Part shown: piece by piece, positions 31,482-43,419 of the stretch
How positions within the stretch are numbered: the stretch's first letter is position 1
Layout: the number at the start of each line of letters is the position of its first letter
Assembly: GCF_963082655.1 (NCBI RefSeq)
Contig: NC_081553.1
Coordinates: forward strand, 192,405,873 to 192,469,872
DNA length: 64,000 bases
Direction: 5' to 3'
Origin: Stomoxys calcitrans
Taxonomy: Eukaryota > Arthropoda > Insecta > Diptera > Muscidae
Program-made: the position numbers and the translations under genes
The notes under the pieces: model-generated
Told to the model about the DNA's origin: nothing
Seen by the model: the letters and a program-made list of their open reading frames with translations, nothing else
The model's database searches: none

Positions 31482-32405
31482 TATCGTCTCGACATTCTGA
31501 TTCGATCTAGCCATGTCCGTCTGTCTGTCGAAATCACGATAGCGGTCGACGCGTAAAGCTAGGCGCTTGAAATTTTGCACAGACAACTAATATTGATGAA
31601 GGCCGTTGGGGATTGCAAATGGGGGATATCGGCTCAGATTTAGATATAGCTCGCATATAAACCGATCTCCCGATTTGACTTCTGGAGCCCATAGGGGTCG
31701 CAATTTTTGTCCAATTTGGCTAAAATTTAGCAAGTTGTGTTCTATTATGACTTCCAACAACTGTGCCGAGTATCGTTCAAATCGTTCAAGAAGCTGGTAT
31801 AGCTCCCATATAAACCGATCGTCCGATTTGACTTCTTGAGCACCTGGAATCTTCAATAACTTGATATAGCACCTATATAAACCGATTTCCCGATTTGTGT
31901 TCTTGAGCCCTTACAAACCGCAATTTGTGTCCGATTTGGGTGAAATTTTGCATGTAGTGTTTTGTTGATACTTCCAACAACTATGTCAAGTACGGTTCAA
32001 ATCGGTCAAGAAGCTGATATAGCTCCCATATAAACCGATTTCCTGATTAGACTTCTTGAGCCCTTACAAGCCGCAATTTGTGTCCAATTTGGCTGAAATT
32101 TTGCATATAGTGTTTTGTTGATACTTCCAACAACTATGTCAAGTACGGTCCAAATCGGTCAAGAAGCTGATATAGCTCCCATAGAAACCGATTTCCCAAT
32201 TTGAATTCTTGAGCCCTTACAAGCCGCAATTTTTGTCCGATTTGGCTGAAATTTCGAACATCGTGTTCTGTTATGACTCTCAATAACTGTGTCAAGTACG
32301 GTCCAAATCGGTCTATAACCAGATATAGCTCCCATATTTTAGCAGAATTCATGGTGGTGGGTTCCCAAGATTCGGCCCGGCCAAACTAAGCACGCTTTTA
32401 CTTGT
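31482..32405 (-). mobile_element. Family E (E1b) copy
   Basis: Begins at TATCGTCTCGACATTCTG next to the miniature element, so its outer right end is missing or moved (compare 30981-31165). Then CCATGTCCGTCTGTC, five monomers with AAACCGATTTCCCGATTTG, CATGGTGGTGGGTTCCCAAG, hairpin TTCGGCCCGGCCAAA and GCTTTTACTTGT at 32405. Confidence 0.86.
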
Positions 32406-32817
32406 CCTTTTTAAGTTTCTGCTGTTAGTCCGTCAATCCATTGTCTGTCCATTTATTGTCCGTCCGTCCGCCCTTGTTCCATCCGTCACATTGTCCAATG
32501 TCTCCAAATCATTACATCTTAAAGTACCAATGTATCTTAGTGCACCTTTCAAAAAATTTGGACAACTGCGATTCATGGTGGGGGTAGCATGAGATGCGGC
32601 CCAGCTTTTATATGGGCTGACCTTTGGATTCCCACTACCATGGATTTTATTACCCGTTTTACAAAGAGCTTTACTAAGAAATATGTGGACATGGAAATTT
32701 TGAAGGAGTCGGTGTGGCAGTATATCCTAATTTTTGTGATTCTCGTCTCCGAACTCTTCCCTCCTCTTTTAATCAAGCTATACCAGACGAAGTTTCACAT
32801 GATGTTCTAATTTTTTT
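32406..32817. other. Degenerate E-like and unassigned sequence
   Basis: GATGCGGCCCAGC and CCACTACCATGGATTTTATT recall the E1b end, but the rest is unplaced. Frames of 60-74 codons here have no recognisable domain. Confidence 0.45.
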
Positions 32818-32985
32818 TAGCAACTTGTCTGATTTAGCGGGTGTAAACATTCGCAAGTTGTTGTCAATGGTAGGAAATAGAAGGCAGTTTCCTTCTCCTG
32901 TCTATGTGGTATCTCAATGGAAGAAAATGTCTAAGTGAATCTGATGGCAGACTGCCATTTAAACCTAACCTAATCTAACCTTGTT
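32818..32985 (+). mobile_element. Family A 3' end fragment
   Basis: Reads SNLSDLAGVNIRKLLSMVG, the last residues of the family A ORF2, then GAATCTGATGGCAGACTGCC, ATTTAAACCTAACC and a few more CTAACC units. Confidence 0.85.
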
Positions 32986-33410
32986 CAAGGTAGGTTAATT
33001 TCCCGTTTCCAACTATCTGCAGTCTTTGGCGATATGATCGTTAGTTTCTCAGGCAACTCTTCAGCAAAAACTGCTGATCCTTCTCCTGAGTCCCCAACCT
33101 GTCTGTCTTCTTCTTTCATGCCGGAAATCACCATCGCCAAGCCAAGTCCTTAGCGACATCAGAAACACGATTCATGGACCTACAATACTATGGTTGGCCT
33201 TAGTTCTCTTGGGTATGGGATGGGCACAAGGTGACCGCTGACTTTTGAATGATTGCTGCATCGTTGGCGAATCAGAACATTGATCATCCGGGATAACCTG
33301 GCCAGCTACCATTCCTTGCGCCGATTTAAAGCAGTCTCACTACTTATTCGTGAGATTATTGAGATCCGTCTTAACAAGCCTCTTAATAAACTTCGCAGCA
33401 AGGTGCCAAA
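32986..33410. other. Unassigned, possibly retrotransposon-derived
   Basis: Higher GC than the quiet spacers and codon-like texture (for example RIRTLIIRDNLASYHSLRRF and IREIIEIRLNKPLNKL across stops), so it may be a decayed coding sequence. No family can be named. Confidence 0.35.
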
Positions 33411-33620
33411 TATTGGTTTGCCCAAAAAGTAATTGCGGATTTTTTAAAAGAAAGTAAATGCAAATATACTTTTTTTACACTTTTTTTCTAAAGCAAGCTA
33501 AAAGTAATAGCTGATAATTGACAGAAGAAAGAATGCAATTACAGAGTCACAAGCTGTGAAAAAAATTTGTCAACGCCGACTATATGAAAAATCCGCAATT
33601 ACTTTTTGGGCAACCCAATA
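33411..33620 (+). mobile_element. Mariner-like miniature element (family M, copy 3), deleted
   Basis: Body 33413-33618 with flanking TA. About 30 bp of the usual interior are missing after AAGTAAATGC, and the left end has TTGGTTTG for TTGGGTTG. Confidence 0.9.
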
Positions 33621-33644
33621 CTTTCCCTCCTTGAAGGGTTTATA

Positions 33645-33932
33645 AATTGCAAATTTTGCCCATGAAAATTCCACTAAGGAACAGGGGCAAACTTCTCACA
33701 TATCAATGAGTGCAGTCCGATTCATGTTTAAGCTCAATGATAAGGAGCCTCCTTTTTGTAGCCGAGTTCAAACGGCGTGCCGCAGTGCGACCCCTCTTTG
33801 GAGAGGAGTTTTTACATGGCACAGTACCTCACAAATGTTGCCAGCACTAGGAGGGGTAAACCACCGCTGAAATTTTTTTTCTGATTTTCTCGCCAGGATT
33901 CGAACCCAGGCGTTTAGCGTCATACATTCCTT
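33645..33932 (-). mobile_element. tRNA-derived SINE (family S, copy 7)
   Basis: Minus-oriented from AAATTTTGCCCATGAAAATT to CCCAGGCGTTTAGCGTCAT. The B box is intact (GGATTCGAACC on plus), but the outermost head with the A box is cut off by direct fusion to copy 8. Confidence 0.87.
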
Positions 33933-34203
33933 TAAGGAACGGGGTCGAACTTCTCACATATTACTGAGTGCTGTCCAGTTCAAGTTTAAGGTAAAATAAG
34001 GGACCTCCTTTTTATAGCCGACACCTCTTTGGCGAGAAGTTTTTTACAAGGCTTCTATGCATGGCATAGTTACTCACAAATGTCGCCAGCATTTGGAGGG
34101 GTAAACCACCGCCGAAAATGTTGTTCTGATTTTCTCGCCAGGATTCGAACCCAGGCGTTCAGCGTCATAGGCGGACATGCTAACCTCTGCGCTACGGTGG
34201 TTT
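33933..34203 (-). mobile_element. tRNA-derived SINE (family S, copy 8)
   Basis: Starts ATTCCTTTAAGGAACGGGG and ends with intact boxes: GGATTCGAACCCAGG (34141-34155) and CCTCTGCGCTACGGTGG (34184-34200). It is fused head to tail with copy 7 without its own 3' tail. Confidence 0.88.
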
Positions 34204-34252
34204 AAACCTCATCTTATTTGATGTTCATGTAGCAAATATTCTCCTCTCTGTA

Positions 34253-34535
34253 ATTTTGCGAATTCGCCCATGAACATTCCTTTAAGGAACAGGGTTGAAC
34301 TTTTCACATATAACTGAGTGCTGTCCGGTTCAAGTTTAAGGTAAAATAAGGGACCTCCTTTTTATAGTCGACACCTCTTTGGCGAGAAGTTTTTACAAGG
34401 CTTGGCATAGCACCTCACAAATGTCGCTAGTTCTTGGAGGGGTAAAACAACGCTGAAAATTTTCTCTGATGGTCTCGCCACGATTCGAACCCAGGCGTTC
34501 AGCATCATAAGCAGACATGCTAAACTCTGCGTTGT
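34253..34535 (-). mobile_element. tRNA-derived SINE (family S, copy 9)
   Basis: Close relative of copy 8 (shared AAGGAACRGGGTNGAACTT and a deletion after TTTTTATAG-CGACACC). The head ends in CTCTGCGTTGTAATTTT, where it passes into the duplicated segment. Confidence 0.87.
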
Positions 34536-35060
34536 AATTTTACAACGCTTAAATATTCACGAACACCGCAATCCTCAGTCGATAGTAGGTACCGTGGAGG
34601 ACCTCTCAGTTATAACCAAATTTGCTGCCTAGCTATCTTTGACCATAGCCAAACAAAAGACTTAAGAAACAAACTCTGCCATCAATAAAACACACTTGAC
34701 CACCTTAGCCCAGCAGCTTAAACAAAAATTCCCAAATATTTACAAAATATAATCAAAAATGTTTTCTGATGTTCTCGCCAGGATTCGAACCCAGGCGTTC
34801 AGCGTCATAGGCAGACATGCTAAACTCTGCGCTGTAATTTTACAACGCTTAAATACTCACGAACACCGCAATCCTCAGTCGATAGTAGGTACCGTGGTGG
34901 ACCTCACAGTTACAACCAAATTTGCTGCCTAGCTATCTTTGACCATAACCAAACAAAAGACTTAAGAAACGAACTCTGCCATCCGTAAAACACACTTGAC
35001 CACCTTAGCCCAGCAGCTTAAACAAAAATTCCCAAATATTTACAAAAAATAATCAAAAAT
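34461..35060. repeat. 300-bp tandem duplication including a SINE head
   Basis: GATTCGAACCCAGGCGTTC occurs at 34482 and 34782, 300 bp apart, and the copies stay parallel to AATCAAAAAT at about 34760 and 35060. The unit contains the B-box half of SINE copy 9, then non-repeat sequence including CAAAAGACTTAAGAAACRAA (34653 and 34953). The SINE head at 34761-34838 is therefore a duplicate and not a separate insertion. Confidence 0.92.
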
Positions 35061-35735
35061 TTCAGGGAGTGTTTTTTAGCCCATTGCGATCATTCTTTGG
35101 CTTCTCAAAAAAAAAAAAAATAAGACAATGATCACATCAGTGTTCTTATGCAAGAAGCCATACAATTGTGTTAAGTTTTGTGTCGAACAAAGCAAAAGTA
35201 GCATCAGCAGCAATAATTGTTTTCTAGTTTTTTTTTTTCTTCTTCTTTTTTAGGTTCTGATCAATTGCCTTGGCCATTGGATAAATCACAAAGAGTATAA
35301 TTTGGTTAGATTTTATATTTCTTGGAAAAGTAGGTGTTAGGAGCAGCTGTTGAGATTTCTATCGCACAGGATTACAAAGTAAGTAGTTATGTTTTAAACA
35401 GATTGCAAAAGGTCAGAAATTGTGTTGGATATTGTAATTTTTTTTTTTTTTTTTGGTGTTCGACTTCTTTTGTTGATACTTTTATTTGTGATTGATTTGC
35501 TTGGGGTGTAATTTGAAGCGACGGTGATGATGATTATATGGCATGGTACATATAAAATTTATGAAAATAAATGGGTTATGAGCTATGAGGTAGTTTTGTA
35601 TTGTGAAACAAGAATGAAATAATAATTTAATAAATATTGTCTAAGAAATTTAACAAGCTATGTGTTTTGGGTGAGTATTGAAATAATTTGAATAAAATAC
35701 GAAAACCTATATAAAAAAAACCAGTAAGGAAAGGC
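35061..35735. other. AT-rich spacer
   Basis: Poly-A, poly-T and TTG-rich stretches only; no gene or repeat family recognised. Confidence 0.55.
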
Positions 35736-36211
35736 AAAAGTCGGGTGGTGCCGACTGTATAATACCCTACACCTACCCTCTAAGTACCAAGTGGGAGCTA
35801 TCGCTTATTTTAAACCAATTTTGATTGACCTCGACGGATGTTTTCGGATGGTTTAGTAATCAATCCGTATCACATTTCGAGCAAAAATATGTTCAGACTG
35901 CAATAACTACGATTGACAAATGACAACATTATTGGAAATTACCCAAAATATATGGGAGCTGGGAGCTGAACCAATTTCGAACAAATTTATTAAATATTGT
36001 GGTAGTCGATATTGATCAATAAATGCGCTTGCTGTGACTCTAGAGGTGAAAATCGGGCTATACACATATATGGCAGCTATATTTAAATCTGAACCGATTT
36101 CTATAAATTTCACCAGTAACATTAAGAGTCATAAGAAAATCCCTTCTGGCAAATTTCGACAGAATCGGTTGATAGAGCTCTTTATTGCAATATATTTCAA
36201 AATCGGATGAA
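35736..36211 (+). repeat. E-related divergent repeat
   Basis: AAAGTCGGGTGGTGCCGACT is an inverted repeat (AGTCGG / CCGACT) followed by GTATAATACCCTACACC, comparable in layout to the E left end (palindrome, then TATACCC). Later phrases such as GGCAGCTATATTTAAATCTG and AACCGATTTC are monomer-like. Probably a distinct relative of family E. Confidence 0.6.
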
Positions 36212-36458
36212 CATATATTGCAAATTTTGCCCATGAACATTCCATTAAGGAACAGTTCACATATCAATGCGTGCCGCAGTGCGTCACCTCTTTGGAGAGA
36301 AGTTTTACATGGCATAGTACCTCACAAATGTTGCCAACATTAGGAGGGGAAAACCACCACTGAAATTTTTTTCTGATGCTCTCGCCAGGATTCGAACCCA
36401 GGCGTTCAGCGTCATAGGCGGACAAGCTAACCTCTGCGCTACGGTGGCCTCCATATAT
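36212..36458 (-). mobile_element. tRNA-derived SINE (family S, copy 10) with short duplication
   Basis: Body about 36219-36451, flanked by CATATAT at 36212-36218 and 36452-36458 (low complexity, so only suggestive). About 70 bp of the body are deleted after AAGGAACAG. A and B boxes intact on minus. Confidence 0.87.
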
Positions 36459-36472
36459 ATACGGTGGACATA

Positions 36473-36712
36473 TATTGGGTTGCCCAAAAAGTAATTGCGG
36501 ATTTTTCATATAGTCGGCGTTGACAAATTTTTTCACAGCTTGTGACTCTGTAATTGCGTTCTTTCTTCTGTCAGTTATCAGGTGTTGCTTTTAGCTTGCT
36601 TTAGAAAAAAAGTGTAAAAAAGTATATTTGATTAAAGTTCATTCTAAGTTTTATTAAAAATGCATTTACTCTCTTTGAAAAAATCCGCAATTACTTTTTG
36701 GGCAACCCAATA
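36473..36712 (-). mobile_element. Mariner-like miniature element (family M, copy 4), reversed
   Basis: Body 36475-36710 with TA at both sides, in reverse orientation to copies 1-3 (ATATAGTCGGCG comes first). It sits 15 bp from the SINE. Confidence 0.92.
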
Positions 36713-37019
36713 TATTAGGTATCCAAATTTATCAGATCGAGGAAACCTTGTCTGAGACATGAATAATTTGGGGAATACAGGGTAGCAGGCATGGAAAACC
36801 AGAACCGTTGTTTTTGTTATCATTGTTGGCATTGCCGGCGAACTCAAACACCTCAAAATGAACGAAATGTTTATATATCGCAGAATAAATCGTAATAATA
36901 ATACTGATACCATTACCAAACGCCAGGGAGGTGGTCTAAAACAATTGCAGCAACACTTGAATAGTTCGCAAAGCGAATTCCTGCCTTAGCTTTCCTTTTT
37001 TGAGGTTAGGTTAGGTTCA
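36713..37019. other. Unassigned spacer ending in a GGTTAGGTTAGG tail
   Basis: No gene found. GAGGTTAGGTTAGGTTC at 37002-37018 is the complement of the CCTAA-like retrotransposon tails, so a minus-strand element end may have been here. Confidence 0.5.
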
Positions 37020-37885
37020 ACAAGTAAAAGCGTGCTAATTTCGACCGGGCCAAATCTTGAGAAACCACCACCATGGATTTTGCCAAAAATTTATATAAAA
37101 TAAATTTAAACAAAATAAGTTTATTCTACATACCAAACTTCTGTTAAACCAGCAAAAATTAAAGGTTCTCCAAGGATGATGGAGAGACCGGTTTATATGG
37201 TAGCTATATCTGGTTATAGACCGGTTTTGAGCGTACTTAGCACAGTTGTTGGAAGCCAAAGTGAAAATTTCAGCCAATTCGGAAAATGGCGGCTTGTAAG
37301 GGGTCAAGAAGTCATATCGGGGGATCGGTTTATATGGGAGCTATATCATGTTCTTGATCGATGTAGACCATACTTCGCACAGTTATTGGAAGTCACAACG
37401 GGAAAATATGTGCAAAATTGCAACCAAATCGGACAAAAATTGCGGCTTCCAGGGGCTCAAGAAGTCAAATTGGGAGATTGGTTTTTATGGGAGCTGCATC
37501 AGGTTATAGACGGATTTCAAAATGTTAGCCAATTCGTTCAAAATTTGTGGCCTGTAAGGGCTCAAGAAGTCAAATCGGGAGATCAATTTTTATGGGAGCT
37601 TTATCAGGTTAAAGACCGATTTAACCCTTCTAAGCACAGTTGTTGAAAGTCAAAATAGAATATTTGATGCAAAATTTCAGCCAAATGGGACAAAAATTGC
37701 GGCTTCCAGGGGCTCAAAAAGTAAAATCGGGAGATCGGTTTATATGGGAACTATATCTAAATCCGAACCGATGTGGTCCATTTGCAATCCCCAACGACCC
37801 ACATCAATTTGTGCAAAGTTTTAAGTTCGACCGCTATCGTGATTTTGAGAGACCGACAGACGGGCGGACGGCCAATTTTCAAATT
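37020..37885 (+). mobile_element. Family E (E1b) copy, right end lost
   Basis: Left end ACAAGTAAAAGCGTGCTAAT, worn hairpin TTCGACCGGGCCAAA, CCACCACCATGGATTTTGCC and about four monomers. Ends at CGACAGACGGGCGGACGGCC; the right terminal segment is missing. A 156-codon frame crosses the monomers by chance. Confidence 0.85.
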
Positions 37886-37889
37886 TCAG

Positions 37890-39310
37890 ACCTCTAGTTC
37901 GATCTGTAGAGAAAGTACCAAAAGGTACCAATTGTTGTAGTAATTGGTACAACAATACTGGTACAACAATACGGTACTGGTCTAAGGATGACCCAATCCT
38001 TAGACAAGTACCGGGTGGTGGCCAGTGTGTCGGTTCGGGCATTATTAGAAGCCCACTCGATGTCAATGCATAACGCCAGTGTGTACTTCTTGGCATCGAA
38101 GGATTCTTCTATTTTATGCACAATCTCGTGCAGGGCAGTCTCCACTGACCTTCCTTTGACATAGGCATGCTGTTTGTATTTCAACAGTTCGCTGGATGTC
38201 CTACTCTTTATCATGGTGTCCACAATTCGTTCCATGGTTTTGAGTAGAAAGAACGTAAGGCTTATAGGCCTGCTTGTCTTTGGTGTCGCATAACTAGCCT
38301 TGCCGGGCTTGGGTATACCACACTTGCCTCACGCCAGGATTTCAGAGTACATACAAGTTCCAGGCACGCTGTGAAAATATTCCACAGGTGGGGCACCAGG
38401 TAGCCTCCCTCCTTCTATAGTAACGCTGGATATATTCCATCAGGTTCGGGTGACTAAAATGGTTTAAAGCTCCTCAAGGCTTCCTTCAACATAAATTCCC
38501 TTATTATACACCTTCAACGTCATTATTCCAAGATTCCAGTATCTCCGTAAGTCCCATCGCATCGTGTGGAAAATGCGTTTCTATCAAAAGCCTCATCCTC
38601 CGTTGTCTCTGCTCTCATTCTCATGTCCACTAAAGTTTCAGTTTGGACATCGGTTTTCGAGAGAGAAACTTTATCTTGGCGCCGTCATTAACGCTATCGA
38701 CCTGTTCGCATAAAAGCTTCCAGGGGCACGTTTTGCCGCTCTGGTAATCTTATTGTATTCCTTGAGCCGTGCGTATAACACATCCCAATAAACTTCCGCC
38801 TTTTTACGACGTGCTCTGTTAAAACATCTGCGGACCTCTTTCCCAGTATTGCGAGTCTCTTGGGTGGATTTCCTTTCCCAAAGAGGACAACTATCTTCGA
38901 AAGATCCCACCAATACAGTCGTAATCCTGTTGTCATTTTCGCTAATGTCTTCTATGCTTGGACAATCTAAATTATCTTGTCAAAGTCTTCCTCTGAGTAG
39001 TCTTCCGAATTTTGTCCAGTTGGTTTTCAACTTATTATGAAAGCTTATCGGATTCGACGCAGGCCGTGCTGTTCTAATCGTAATGTAGCGAGGATCAGAG
39101 AAGGAATGCGCCATGGAGGCTATCCAATCCTGAACCTCAACGATTGGAACCGAATATATTGGCACATCTAACAAATGTAGCGGTGTTACCAATGCTAAGT
39201 GTTATTAGGTCGGTAGTATTGAGTATCCTACAGGGCTTGGCATCGCTTATTAATGTTGGTACTAACCCACGAAATGTGGTGAGAGTTCGCCTATCGCCCT
39301 CATAGTAGAA
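37890..39310 (-). mobile_element. Family B copy 5: endonuclease, linker and RT fingers
   Basis: Minus strand: EN segment with SPHFVG-like and HALVTPLHLLDVPIY to WIASMAHSFSDPRYITIRTA (about 39060-39300; the usual SDHRYI reads SDPRYI), linker with NKLKTNWTKFGRLLRGRL and GKEVRRCFNRARRKKAEVYW (38780-39010), then RT fingers and motif A. The end matches the start of the palm in copies 1 and 4 (TAGACCAGTACC and CCGGGT-CTT region), which links these pieces to family B. Confidence 0.78.
37894..38235 (-). pseudogene. Family B RT fingers and motif A
   Basis: MERIVDTMIKSRTSSELLKY then KQHAYVKGRSVETALHEIVH and YTLALCIDIEWASNNARTD. The motif A core CIDIEWASNN retains the catalytic Asp but has WAS for the usual GAF. 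Confidence 0.83.
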
Positions 39311-39344
39311 CTTAAATGTTTTAAGCCAATGGATTTTTAATGCA

Positions 39345-39650
39345 AATTTGCCATGAACATTCCATTAAGGAACTGGGGCAAACTTCTCACAAATCAATTA
39401 GTTCTGTCCGATTCAATATTAAGCTCAATGATAAGGGACCTCCTTTCTATAGCCGAGTTCAAACGGTGTGCCGCAGAGCGACACCTATTAGGGGAGAAGT
39501 TTTTACATGGCATAGTACCTCTCAAATGTCGTAGCATAAGGAGGGGATAACCACTGCTGAAAAGCTTTCTGCTGTTCCTGCCAGGATTCGAACCCAGGCG
39601 TTTAGAGTCATAGGTGCAAATGCTAACCATTGCGCCACGGTGGCCCCACC
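39345..39650 (-). mobile_element. tRNA-derived SINE (family S, copy 11)
   Basis: Minus-oriented, near full length. Head GCGCCACGGTGGCC with A box CATTGCGCCA (changed) and B box GGATTCGAACCCAGG intact. It lies just upstream of the family B endonuclease remnant. Confidence 0.87.
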
Positions 39651-41374
39651 CAACATTCATTGATATGGAGAAACTTTCCCCTCTGGTCCTTAAATACGTG
39701 ATCATTTTTTGTTTTTGAGTGTATGTGTTAAGGCAAGTTCGTTTCTTAAGTCTTTTGTTTACTACCTCTGCTTTAGATTCTTAAATATTTTTTTTAAACA
39801 AAGTGAATTCAATATCGAACAAAATGTCATTTATAAATAATTTTGTGCACGTTTGTCACTTAAGTCTTTCGTCTTGAGTCTTACTACCACCATATGTATC
39901 ACACGAGTGCATATCATAAAAACCCCAATTTTCACATTTTCATCCTCAAACACAAAATTTTTCCATTTTACTAGAGCTTCTTATTACCAATTTTGTGGTA
40001 GACCAACTGTCAGTCAGTCAGTCATTCCGTCAGTTGATGTTTATCAAAACAATGCTGGGGTGTGATTGTTAAAGGATTATGCAAAAATGCCATAAATTTT
40101 GTGAATAGAGATTTTATGTTCAGATTTCGTTGATTGCAGGCAAGAGTGTTTTTTAGCTGGCGGAGATGAAAAGGCCTCAAAAGAAATCATTTACCTGAAA
40201 TTTACCAATGTTACAAAGGAAGGTGTTGATTTCATAATAAAATACAACCTATTTTTAGTTAGGATTTTTAGTAGTTTATGTTTTGGGGTTTTTGTTGTTT
40301 TTTTGTTAAATAAATTTTTGCAATTTTTGTAAATTCAGTGGTTGGTGAATTTTATGGCTTAAAACTAAAGCAAATCAAATGGGGTTTTCATTTTGCTTGC
40401 TGAATGTCTTTGTATGTCTTATGAGGGGGGGGGGGGCCCTTTAGCAAACCTTTTGGATAATTTTGGCTCTTGTAATGCCCACCGCGTAATGCCCACTACT
40501 GTTGTGTTTTGCGGCTGCTGTTGTTCCTAGCTGACGATTTAGTTTCGCTTGTTGTAATTTTGTTCATCTCTTTGGCTTCTTTCATTGGGTTTTGACTGTT
40601 AAGTTGATTTCCTTATAGATGATTGCCAGAAAAACGTTAAAACGTGCTGTGTTAAAGTAATTTTCTTTGACTGATTTGTTGGATGTGCACAAAAGTCTTT
40701 TGAGTTTTTGGAATTTTTTTTCTATTTCGAGGGTTTGAAATGGTTTCAGCGGTTTCTGTTTTATTTCGTATTTTGTTCACTCTGATTGATTACCTCAAAG
40801 ACAATTCCAGCGTTGGCCAAGTTTCTTAGTTCAAATTTTTTTTTTTTTTTTTTTTTGGAGGGTTTTGTGTTAGATTTGGCTTTTTTATTGCTATATTTGT
40901 TTGATGATCTTAAACAAAAGTCGTGGTTTTGTTAAAAAAAAGGCTTCTGTTTGTCTGTTCTGTGTGTGTGTTTTTTTTCTGTGCTATTAGGCTTTTGGCA
41001 AATTTACATACAAAGAGGTTGTTTAATTTTACATAAATTGCTTTAGAACCATTCAATCGATGGTGTTGTCTTCTAACCAAGGACATAATGGTCTCGAATT
41101 AATCACTTGCTAGAATTGTTTAAGAAATGTACTTGAAATTGCCACGGCACGTATTTGATTTGGAGGTATGGCTAATTGGGCCAAAGATGTTTTCTGTATA
41201 CATTTTTGTGCAAGATATTTGAATAATTTCCAATAAATTGTACAAATGCATTAGGTTTAGGCACAAATAAAAAAAAAAAAAACAAAAATCTATCTATGTT
41301 GAAAAAAATTTGGTGACGCTTGGTGTTATAGCCGTTTTGAGACAATACAAAAATTTGGCTGTGGATTTATGGGT
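39651..41374. other. Quiet T-rich region of about 1.7 kb with two CTTAAG motif copies
   Basis: No gene or family repeat. GTTTCTTAAGTCTTTTGTTT at 39741-39760 and a weaker CACTTAAGTCTTTCG at 39857-39871 match the recurring motif on the minus strand. A G12 run lies near 40426 and poly-T near 40840. Confidence 0.6.
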
Positions 41375-41693
41375 AAATTGCCAATTTGTCCATGAACATT
41401 CCATTAAGGAACAGGGGCAAACTTCCCACATATCACTGAGTGCTGTGCGACTCAAGTCTAATCTCAATGATATGTGGCCTCCTTTTTATAGCCAAGTCCG
41501 AACGGTGTGCCGCAATGCGACACCTCTTTGGGGAGAAGTTTTTACCTGACAATCTACCTTTCAAATTACGCCAGAATTAGGAGGTGATAACCACTGCAGA
41601 AAATTTTTATAGGATGTTCTCGCCAGGATTCGAACCTAGGCGTTCAGCCTCATAGACGGACATGCTTATCTCTGCCGCTACAGTGACCTCGGA
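41375..41693 (-). mobile_element. tRNA-derived SINE (family S, copy 12)
   Basis: From AATTTGTCCATGAACATTCC to CTGCCGCTACAGTGACC. B box GGATTCGAACCTAGG intact, A box with one inserted C. About 319 bp. Confidence 0.87.
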
Positions 41694-41694
41694 G

Positions 41695-43419
41695 ACTATA
41701 TCAATTCGATTCCAGGTATACACTGCCAGAGGGACTAGCCCTTATTCCCAAAAATTACCAAATTCTTAAACATCAGTTTTATATGTGCTCATGTCCGGAC
41801 AGAAAATAGGGGCATATAGGCTAGGATAAATTCCACAAGCGCTTAAAGGCACCATATTTTCCCAAACGCTGAGATGTCAAGAGGCTTAAAACATATTTTA
41901 GCGAAATCGTATAATATTGGGTTGCCCAAAAAGTAATTGCGGACTTGCCCCAACTTAGAATAATTTTGAGGGCGGTAAATCCCTTACCAGAATTTCCCTT
42001 GCGGCCAATGCAATGACGCATTCTCAGAGACATACCGATATTGAGTGCGTCAGAGTAGTCCCTGACTCCATCTTGGAGCCATCTGTGTAGATCGAGGTAT
42101 CATCCACCTCAAGTACATCATTCGCCCTGCATTCATTCCTCCCTGGAAATCGTATCGCGAATGCCCTAACTCCAGTCGGCACTGGTGCCAGTTAGTCGGA
42201 GATCCTCCTCAGTCTACCCTCCGCATCCATAACACCCAGAATCAAACTGTGGCCGCAACCATCCTGCTTCAGCATGCCCTCAGCCTAAGCGCGACCCTGG
42301 CGGCGCAGTTCCAAATATAGGCCTCAATGGGCTACATATCCCTCATCGGCTTCAAGCCTGCCTGCGCTGCGGATCTCAGTGCCCCTGTGATCCCGACGCA
42401 GGCCAATCTCTGGACCTTCTCGAATTCCCTCGCACGCGTCATCTTCCTTACGGCATACCACTATACCAGTGCTCCATAGGTCAGTACTGTTATCACGATG
42501 GCCGTATACATCCAATAATCCATCATCGTGGGGGTAACTCCTTACCGAACATCCTACTGCAGGAGTAAAAAGCGCACAGTGCCTTACAGCTTCTTTCCTC
42601 GGTTTTCCTCTTCCAGGACAGTTTTTTAACGGGGACTATGCCTAGGTACTTCGCCTTTTTCGACAGCCGCAGGGTGACCGCGTCCAAGAAAGGGACTCTG
42701 AAATCCAGCTCGGTCTTCCCTGAGTTGGTCCTTAACCCATTTCTGGTAGCCTATCGCGACAACCTCCTCAGTGACCCTTCCAAGATCTCGCTGGTCGTCG
42801 ACAGAAACCTGCCTCGGACCAGCAGCACGGCATCGCGTCCATCAGACGGCATCGTGTCCATGGACCCCACCGAGGTTCATCAGAATTTCATTAATAACGA
42901 GGTTCCAAAGAATCAGCGGCGTTTATCGATCCTATCTCCACATTATTGAAGGACCGCTCAATATCCAAGAAGGACTCCAAAGTGTATTCCTTTTGTCGGA
43001 GAGACGTCTCAAACTCCTGTACCACCTCGTGAAGGGCCGTCTCGACCAAACTGCCTTTGAAGTTTTCCCGCGTCAGTCCCCCTCTCACCATCAGTTCAAT
43101 CAGTCTTTCTAGTGTTTTCAGCAAGAAGATAGACTAATAGGCCTATAATTCTTCGGTGTACTGTGGTTTATTCTTCCCGCCTTGGAAAGGAGGACCACCT
43201 TGACCGCCCTCCATGCCCTTGGTGTGTAGGACCATGCCAAGCTCGCTCTGAAAATCCGTTCTAACCAGGGCAGGGTGACTCCAAGGGACTCCTGAAGCAG
43301 TGCCGGGATAATTCCGTCAGGTCCGGCCGGAAAGTGCGGACTGCCCACACTATCTTCTCCTCGTCAACTATGTACCTGATTAGGTCATCCATTAAGGCCA
43401 CTAATTGTTTCAATATCTG
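41695..43419 (-). mobile_element. Family C: RT to RNase H, decayed
   Basis: Minus strand. RT fingers: FPAGPDGIIPALLQESLG, RAWRAVKVVLLSKAGRINHS, NYRPISLSSC (43118-43348), and motif A as ESFLDIERSFNNVE (42915-42980). A thumb region overlaps 42300-42680 in broken frames and an RNase H start TSIYTDGSKMESG is near 42055-42100. GC-rich compared with families A and B. It also holds a solo family M end. Confidence 0.8.
41915..41943 (+). mobile_element. Solo family M inverted end (copy 8)
   Basis: TA then TTGGGTTGCCCAAAAAGTAA and TTGCGGA, without a partner, inside the 3' part of family C. Confidence 0.83.

Noticed and set aside
32986..33410. Possible further retrotransposon coding fragment
   Set aside because: Coding-like texture only; no RT, EN or ORF1 motif could be identified, so it is listed as unassigned.
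37176..37646. 156-codon open frame
   Set aside because: It lies wholly in E1 monomers and repeats the same phrase (EVKSGDRFIWELYQV) with decay, as expected for non-coding repeats.
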